A stretch of 64,000 bases of DNA from Aurelia coerulea. Taxonomy: Eukaryota > Cnidaria > Scyphozoa > Semaeostomeae > Ulmaridae. Location: positions 39,068,663 through 39,132,662 of the forward strand of contig CM076943.1 in assembly GCA_039566865.1 (NCBI GenBank), given 5' to 3'. Shown in pieces: positions 57,156 through 64,000 of this stretch. The first letter of the stretch is position 1, and each line of letters opens with the position of its first letter. A program made the position numbers and the translations under genes. Under the pieces are notes generated by a model. It worked only from the letters and a program-made list of their open reading frames with translations. It did no database searches and was not told the DNA's origin.

Positions 57156-57289
57156 AGGGAGTACAAAGACCAGCAGCCTTTGCCATCGCTTGTGTTTGTT
57201 TTTGTGAATTTCGTACAGTCAGTTTTTCTGGAAGCTGTTCAGAGCAAGTAGCTGACTTTGTGCCAAGCATGCTGGTCTTTGTACTCCCT
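57156..57289. mobile_element. TTAA-flanked MITE AGGGAGTACAAAGACC
   Basis: 134 bp, ends AGGGAGTACAAAGACCAGCA and its complement, with TTAA at 57152-57155 and 57290-57293. piggyBac-type target. Non-coding. Confidence 0.88.
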
Positions 57290-57368
57290 TTAATCTAAAT
57301 ACAAACCAAACAGTGTAACTGGGTTTCAAAAAAGGATTTGCAGATTCGCTATAACTGTATAGTAGTTG

Positions 57369-57650
57369 AGGGAGCGGTCATTTTTAATCCTGGGTACTAG
57401 AATGGAGGATAATTTTACACAATTAAACAACAGTTCATTCCCTGTACCCAGGGTATTCATACCCAATCTCGAGAAGAGAGTTTTTATACTCCATCACCTT
57501 TCAACAAAGTTTGATTTCAAGCAAAATACTTTTGCACCCCTTAAAATCTCCCTTGATAGTTTCGAACTCCCACAAAGTAATGGGAAAAATTTCATATCCC
57601 TCTTAAAAACCCTCTGCCCTGGTACCCAGGATTGAAAATGACCGCTCCCT
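57369..57650. mobile_element. MITE AGGGAGCGGTC
   Basis: 282 bp, ends AGGGAGCGGTCATTTTTAAT and, complemented, AGGGAGCGGTCATTTTCAAT, then CCTGGGTAC on both sides. No TSD found. Confidence 0.75.
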
Positions 57651-58409
57651 AAGCGAGCTACAGTGCTCCGGCAGCTGGGAAAATTCGTTGAAAATTGGTG
57701 TTTTGAGCCAATGATCATTTTAGCGAATCAAAATTTTTTTTAAAAGCAAATTACTACAGTGCAGTGTAAATATGCTCACAATTACGGTTTTTGGAAACTC
57801 AGATGTAGATATGAAACAACTGAAGTATCGATACTCATCACGAATTTCAAGAATTTTTGGTAACATCGATCAAACTGGGACGGTCGTCGACTTTATTCCT
57901 CTCTTTTGCTTCAGAGTAATATTGATATTACAGAGCAGCAAGGCAAGGCTATTTCTTTAACAATAATTGATTGTTCAAAGCTTCGTATTTTTAGTGCCCC
58001 AAACTGTCAAATGATTCTCAAAATATTCGGGAAATATGCGTATTGCTGCCAAAAGTGGTCAGGAAGTGACATGAATTCAACTAAACTCAATTTAGAGGTG
58101 CACACCAATGCAACAAAGCCCAACAAAGGTTTAAACCATTTATTTCAGAAATCTGAAATTCCAATTTCGGCTTTAACATTGTAATTTCTACCCTACAGAA
58201 TCCTGCAGAATAGCAGAATCCTCGTAGACAACCAGCATAAAAAGACACATTGCGACTGTGACTGATTCCCAAATTTAGATGTTCTTGTATATTTGTGTTT
58301 CATTTCAATTGCAATTCATACGCAGCATCGACCTGAGTTTTCCATTTAATTTATCATTGATTCCTTTTATCTCAACATATTAAATCACAAGAACATACTG
58401 TTTGATCGT
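57651..58409. other. No gene recognised
   Basis: Two short plus-strand frames (57772-57960, 57906-58184) with no known domain. Confidence 0.4.
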
Positions 58410-58629
58410 GTTTCTGCTGGGGGTTTTCTTTGACAAAATCAGTGAAAGAAACCTGAATAGCCTGTGTTGAAAAAAGCAGGCTTCCATGTCGCGGGCTCTT
58501 ACTGTATATTGACTCTGCAAAATATGGAACTAAAGAACTAAACAGGAAATATGGCAGTTATATCTTTGTTGTTTAACTTTATGAATAAGCCCCCTCTCTA
58601 ATAAGCTCCTTTTTTGAGCCTCCCTCTAG

Positions 58630-58704
58630 TAGTCTGCGTGTAGACTCGGGCCCAGGCAAAACAAGTCAAATTTGTTTACTGGGCGCGAGTCTGCACGCAG
58701 GCTA
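58630..58704. mobile_element. 75-bp MITE TAGYCTGCGTG, present in both arms
   Basis: Ends TAGTCTGCGTGTAGACTCG and, complemented, TAGCCTGCGTGCAGACTCG, flanked by CCCTCTAG (58622-58629) and CCCTCTGG (58705-58712). The mirror copy is at 63706-63780. Inserted before the arms were formed. Confidence 0.85.
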
Positions 58705-60341
58705 CCCTCTGGTGTCTCCAAAAGTAGATAAGCCTCCGGTATTATTATTATTATCAATTTCTTTATTGTTGGATTACAAATGTAAAAAAAGTTAGCTAAA
58801 AGTAATTGGCTAATTTATTCCAACTTTAAAACATTAAAATACAAATATTACATAAGAAAAATAGTGGATAAAATATTTACAAGTCATCAAAAGTATACAG
58901 TGTAAAAGTAAAAGTAGATATCTAATAAGATTCATCATAAAAAGCCCAAATTCGGAATAAAAACGCGGCATAATTTACATGTTTTTGTTTTAAACTGACA
59001 AAGGGATTCTGAATTCGAGATTGTCTTTATTTCAATCATTTGTATGCTCATCCAAGAAATTCGGCGTAGAACTTCTTTGTCGCCATCATTTTCCGAGTTG
59101 TTATCCGGGACGAACAGCCCAGACGCTATCTCTGGATCGAATGCTTCGATACAGAGACTTCACGCTTAGATTCAGAAATATCAACGAATTAACAGCATAC
59201 AGCGCATGTCACGTTATGGATTGGACACGCGAAAGACTTGGATACAGACACTTGATTTTTAGATACCAAAATATCAACAAATTCACAGCATACAGCGCAT
59301 GTCACGTAATAGCATACGCTAGAATACTGCATAACAACGCTTAGAACCAGTAGCTTGGTTGTGCAGTCTCAAGTCTTCTTTGCTCAGATTGGCCCTAGCC
59401 CATAGGAATGATTAGCCCAATGCAGCATCATTGTACCATTGACTACGGAGGGGGTATGGGGGAATTTTTCTCTTTTCGAAAGCATTTTCAGAGAAATGTC
59501 AACTCTTCCATTTTAGGACTGGCAAATATGGAATCACGGGATGCATTGTGAGTGAAAGAAAAGGGTCCTGAAAATATTTCATGACCATACCTTTTAGATC
59601 GTTGGAAAAACCCCATTTTTTGGAGAATTTTAGTTTTAAAGGAGCAAAGGGTCATGATGACTGATGGGAAAATTTTGATAATAGGACTTTAATTTCACGA
59701 GGATATAGATTATTTTTGAAATTCCATAATATCAAGGGTGATAGCTTGATACATTCTGGTAACTTCCTCGAATATAGATCAGTTTCAATCTTCATTTCCA
59801 AGAGTTTGGCTTTCATGGCCTTTTCTCGCACAAAAATGAACCAACCTCAGCAAATTATTGGGGAGGACTGAAGCCTCCCCCCTATCACTTCCCCCGTGCT
59901 TGCTTCTACATGGCCCTGTGTAGTGGACGTATTTCCGTGGTCTCATTCGAACTATTGTTTTTGAGCTTGAAAAGAAAAGATATTCTTAAAGACAATTTCT
60001 GAAAGATGAGACAAATGAATATGTGCGAGCTGAGACTGAGCAATATTCGTATAACTTTCTTGAAAAACTGGATGTTTTTGAGCCGTAATATTCTTACAGA
60101 TGTTATTCTTGTAAAAGAGGTAGAAAGAAAAGCAAGCTGCGACTCAATCTGATCTGCACCCGTGTTCGAAAATATTATTGAACTCATTTTTGTTGCATCT
60201 ACGATGGTGCTCAAACACATTACAAAGTGGCTGATATTCCTAGGGCCCATGAAAGGTTCCCAAATCTTCATTCAGTGAGCAGCTTCCATCTTTCCCGGAT
60301 GACCCCCAATATTTATACTGATTACCAATATGACAACAATC

Positions 60342-60797
60342 CACGGGGGAGGGGGGTTCTTCCATAGTAAAGGTACCTGGGGATGTGCTGCGAGCAAGGG
60401 TATACTCTTTCGGACATTTAGTCTAGCCAAGGGTGTAAATTTTTATAATTTTGATCTAGTCATAGTCTAGCCAGGGTATCAAATTTGACAATATTGGTCT
60501 AGGGAACTGTCATGTTTTCAGCTGAAGTAGTATGGGCAAGTGTCTTTCATCCTGACAACCCCTTCTTGTTGATAATGAACTAAATTTTCGCGAAACGAAT
60601 CGTCCTTTGATATGTCCGAGTTCAAACCAACAATTTTAATATATATCTGCTGACTCGGATGCCTTTGAAATGAATCTAGCCGGGATCTAGCCAAGGGTAC
60701 CATTTTCGAAAAAGTTATTCTAGCCAACGGTACCACTTTGAATATGCTCGTGGCAGACTCCACCCAAAAATTTGCCAAGAACCCCCCCCTCCCTGTG
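60342..60797. mobile_element. G/C-run MITE in the palindrome loop
   Basis: Second copy of the 44551 element (GGTTCTTCCATAGTAAAGGT; TCTAGCCAAGGGTACCATTT). Ends CACGGGGGAGGGGGG and, complemented, CACAGGGAGGGGGG. An extra ~150 bp at 60515-60665 is absent from 44551. The TSD is not clean. Confidence 0.75.
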
Positions 60798-60914
60798 AAG
60801 AAATCTAGAAAGTACCCTTCCCCTGGCTCTTAAGTGGCTTTTCATATTACACCAGAACATTAAAATGGCTGAATTTAAGCTTTGGGATAAAAATGAACAG
60901 AGCAAGAAACTTAC

Positions 60915-61173
60915 TTCGGGATTATTTTTTTCCAAGTCCAAATGAAGCCTTAAAGGTTTGTTATTGAAATGAGCCTGCACTCCCAACTCTCCAAATTTAG
61001 TGAGATCTTCTGGCGAGAAAATCTTACAGCTCTTGTTCTCCATACTACATAGATCGTAGAGGAAGCCATAGAAGCTTCGCCAAGAGTGCAAAGGAGTTCC
61101 TTTTATAACCTTTGAAAAATCATGCAGTGGCGTTTCAATTTCATTTAAACCAGACCAACGATACCCTAAATAT
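60915..61173 (-). other. Candidate exon in the palindrome loop
   Basis: A minus-strand frame of 86 codons ending at a strong donor (CCCGAA before GTAAGT) and starting after a possible acceptor (GTTACAG). The sequence looks protein-like (RSFYGFLYDLCSMENKSCKI; FGELGVQAHFNNKPLRLHLD). No family recognised. The frame is also open upstream to 61193. Confidence 0.35.
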
Positions 61174-61789
61174 CTGTAACTATATGGGGACATGAATTTT
61201 TTAAAGGTCGAGTTTTAAGAATCCAGAATTCTGGATTCAACGTTTCATTTTGCTTCAACAGAAAGGCAGAAATAAGGATGCAATTTTTCATCAATGTTAT
61301 TGAGGCAAAGAGGTTGTGTCATGGCCTCTCTCAAAGGAAGTAACTATACCTGCAAGATAACAAACCTTCCCTGCCGTGCTTTGCGCCTTGGAATGTTATT
61401 TAGAAAGCACTGAATGATCAAAGCCCCTTATATGGCCTTGCAAAATGAGGTACGATAATGTTTAGGTCATTTCCGATTGTTCCCTAGGTACAAAAGTCAG
61501 CAAGCGTCTAAACTTGTTTTAAGGCATTTTAAAATGAGCGTTTTCTCGTACTTTGATTTCAATATTGAGAATGCAAACATCACCGGTAATCATCCATAGT
61601 GGCTGGTGTCCAAATTTCGCTTTTCCCACCCACTCTACTCTCTCTTGGTAAAATCTTTTCATGCTGATGTTCGATTGTCTCTTTTGGAGGCCAGCAGTGG
61701 CATAGATATTTAATCGGGGCCGATACCAGCCACAGCAACAACATCAGTTTCAAACACATTTAATTAATGCACGTCAAGTAGCAAAACCT

Positions 61790-61920
61790 AACGTCGAATA
61801 CAAAAAATTCACATCAAATAGAAAAAACTCACGTCAAATACAAAAAATTCACGTCACATAGAGAAACCTCATGTCAAACACAAAAAGTTCACCTCAAATA
61901 GGCCCAAATAGAAAATCTCA
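61790..61920 (+). repeat. ~20-bp minisatellite
   Basis: Six or so copies of CTCACGTCAAATACAAAAAA-type units at ~20-bp spacing, diverged. Confidence 0.75.
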
Positions 61921-62273
61921 CGTGAAGAAGAAACATTTCCGTCACAAAGAAAAATTCCTGTCAACAGAAAATGGACATTGTATGTACAATAATTCGAACG
62001 AGACCACGGAAATACGTCCACTACACAGGACCATGAAGAAGCAAGCACGTCGGAAGTGATAGGGGGGGGGGGGGGGGGGGGCTTGAGTCCTTCCCAATAA
62101 TTTGCTGAGGTTGGTTCATTTTTGTGCGAGAAAAGGCCATGAAAGCCAAACTCTTGGAAATGAAGATTGAAACTGATCTATATTCGAGGAAGTTACCAGA
62201 ATGTATCAAGCTATCACCCTTGATATTATGGAATTTCAAAAATAATCTATATCCTCGTGAAATTAAAGTCCTA

Positions 62274-62696
62274 TACACCTCTTCAATATAGCAGCCTCGT
62301 TTTGGAAATGTATCAAAATTTCTTTCTATTGTTCGTATGAAAATGTCAAGCGTAGATTCCGATTTAGCACCCAAACTTCAGTCTAGTTTCGTGTTTTTGA
62401 ACTGCTGTCGATTGTGATGTTGATTTTATGAAGATATAAAGTCTAAAAACTTATAAGGGATTTGACCGTGAAAAATCGTCCAGGGTGAAACTTTACACCC
62501 TGAGTCATTTTCACGGTCAAATCCCTTACAGGTTTTCAAACTTTGCATCGCAATAAAATCAAAATTACTACTGATAGCAACATAAAAACTTTCAGTTAGA
62601 CTAAAGTTTGAGTGCTAAATCCGAATTCGGCCTCAAAAATTTCGTATCAAAGAATTTTGAATATTTTCCAAAACGAGGCTGTATATTGAAGTGGTA
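62274..62696. mobile_element. mariner-like MITE in the right palindrome arm only
   Basis: 423 bp, ends TACACCTCTTCAATATA and, complemented, TACCACTTCAATATA, then CAGCCTCGTTTTGGA on both sides. TA at 62272-62273 and 62697-62698; the left arm (59690-59702) keeps the empty site with one TA. An inner hairpin GGGATTTGACCGTGAAAA/TTTTCACGGTCAAATCCC lies at 62458-62526. Confidence 0.9.
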
Positions 62697-64000
62697 TATT
62701 ATCAAAATTTTCCGATCAGTCATCATGACCCTTTGCTCCTTTAAAACTCAAATTCTCCAAAAAATTGGGTTTTTTCCAACGATCTAAAAGGTATGGTCAT
62801 GAAATATTTTCAGGACCCTTTTCTTTCACTCACAATGCATCCTGTGATTCCATATTTGCCAGTCCTAAAATGGAAGAGTTGACATTTCTCTGAAAATGCT
62901 TTCGAAAAGAGAAAAATTCCCCCATACCCCCTCCGTAGTCACACCACTGCTACAATGATGCTGCATTGGGCTAATCATTCCTATGGGCTAGGACTCTAAG
63001 CACAGAAGACTTGAGACTGCACAACCAAGCTACTGGTTCTAAGCGTTGTTATGCAGTATCCTAGCGTATGCTATAACGTGACATGCGCTGTATGCTGTGA
63101 ATTTGTTGATATTCCGGTATCTAAGAATTTTGTGTCTGTATCCAAGTCTATCGCGTGTCCAATCCATAACGTGACATGCGCTGTATGCTGTTAATTCGTT
63201 GATATTTCTGAATCTAAGCGTGAAGTCTCTGTATCGAAGCATTCGATCCAGAGATAGCGTCTGGGCTGTTCGTCCCGGATAACAACTCGGAAAATGATGG
63301 CGACAAAGAAGTTCTACGCCGAATTTCTTGGATGAGCATACAAATGATTGAAATAAAGACAATCTCGAATTCAGAATCCCTTTGTCAGTTTAAAACAAAA
63401 ATAAAAAGTTGGAACGGAGAAAATTGTCCATGTAAATTATGCCGCGTTTTTATTCCGAATTTGGGCTTTTTATGATGAATCTTATTAGATATCTACTTTT
63501 ACTTTTACACTGTATACTTTTGATGACTTGTAAATATTTTATCCACTATTTTTCTTATGTAATATTTGTATTTTAATGTTTTAAAGTTGGAATAAATTAG
63601 CCAATTACTTTTAGCTAACTTTTTTTACATTTGTAATCCAACAATAAAGAAATTGATAATAATAATAATACCGGAGGCTTATCTACTTTTGGAGACACCA
63701 GAGGGTAGCCTGCGTGCAGACTCGCGCCCAGTAAACAAATTTGACTTGTTTTGCCTGGGCCCGAGTCTACACGCAGACTACTAGAGGGAGGCTCAAAAAA
63801 GGAGCTTTTTAGAGAGGGGGCTTATTCATAAAGTTAAACAACAAAGATATAACTGCCATATTTCCTGTTTAGTTCTTTAGTTCCATATTTTGCAGAGTCA
63901 ATATACAGTAAGAGCCCGCGACATGGAAGCCTGCTTTTTTCAACACAGGCTATTCAGGTTTCTTTCACTGATTTTGTCAAAGAAAACCCCCAGCAGAAAC

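Larger units (their letters stand above)
58410..64000. repeat. Very large inverted repeat, cut by the window edge
   Basis: 58410-59965 is repeated inverted at 61983-64000, with base 64000 pairing to 58410, so the repeat continues past the right edge. Arms differ by scattered substitutions and small indels, plus a 423-bp MITE only in the right arm. The MITE at 58630 and a microsatellite (ATT)n are in both arms. The loop is ~2.0 kb. The ~107-codon frames at 59021-59344 (+) and 63039-63362 (-) are the same sequence in each arm. Confidence 0.9.

Noticed and set aside
59021..59344. A 107-codon frame that recurs intact at 63039-63362
   Set aside because: Its recurrence only reflects the inverted repeat. 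The sequence contains internal repeats (ACAGCATACAGCGCATGTCA) and a decayed relative at 56655, so it is repeat DNA, not a conserved gene.

Overview
The window looks like a stretch of animal nuclear genome, most likely from a marine invertebrate and plausibly a cnidarian. The reasons are AT-rich DNA, spliced exons with GTAAGT donors, metazoan-type LINE C-termini, a Ty3/Gypsy element, and dense DNA-transposon debris with TA, TTAA, TAA, 7-, 8- and 9-bp target-site duplications (TSDs). The taxon is inferred and cannot be fixed from the sequence. There is no sign of bacterial operons, rRNA, tRNA or CRISPR.

Only one host-gene segment is convincing: a minus-strand exon at 1218-1946 with a dinucleotide-binding fold and splice sites at both ends, coding part of an FAD-dependent amine-oxidase-like protein. 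Three other open segments (2964-3257, 45000-45289, 60915-61173, all minus strand) are weak exon candidates.

Almost everything else is mobile DNA. From left to right: small inverted-repeat elements and a piggyBac-like element around the exon (0-2.6 kb); a LINE 3' end (3.3-4.0 kb); an unidentified long dispersed repeat, called R1 here, with a nested MITE (4.5-5.5 kb); a hAT-like element (7.1-8.7 kb); R1 copy A (9.9-11.3 kb) split by a Ty3/Gypsy retrotransposon (11.3-15.95 kb) and a Mutator-like element (16.0-17.5 kb); two adjacent long-inverted-repeat elements sharing the TIR TAGACCAGGC (18.2-24.7 kb); R1 copy B, broken by four clean insertions (24.7-35.9 kb), among them a 3.5-kb TAA-flanked element that carries a second fold-back element with a dead LINE reverse transcriptase inside, and a 4.8-kb palindrome; a mariner-like MITE and a LINE tail split by nested piggyBac-like elements (36.4-40.1 kb); a hAT-like MITE and a purine/pyrimidine inverted repeat (40.1-41.0 kb); a LINE fragment (42.0-42.5 kb); more MITEs (43-45 kb); R1 copy D with a hAT that itself carries a MITE (47.2-48.9 kb); a 2.3-kb fold-back element and a spacer-less 424-bp palindrome (49.3-52.1 kb); a 41-bp satellite (53.0-53.6 kb); and a very large inverted repeat that runs off the right edge (58.4-64.0 kb).

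The value of the window is that many insertions can be read exactly, because the unoccupied target survives either in another R1 copy or in the opposite arm of a palindrome. That gives boundaries, TSDs and relative ages. No element here has an intact transposase; the only long coding region is the Gypsy gag-pol, which is broken inside the integrase.
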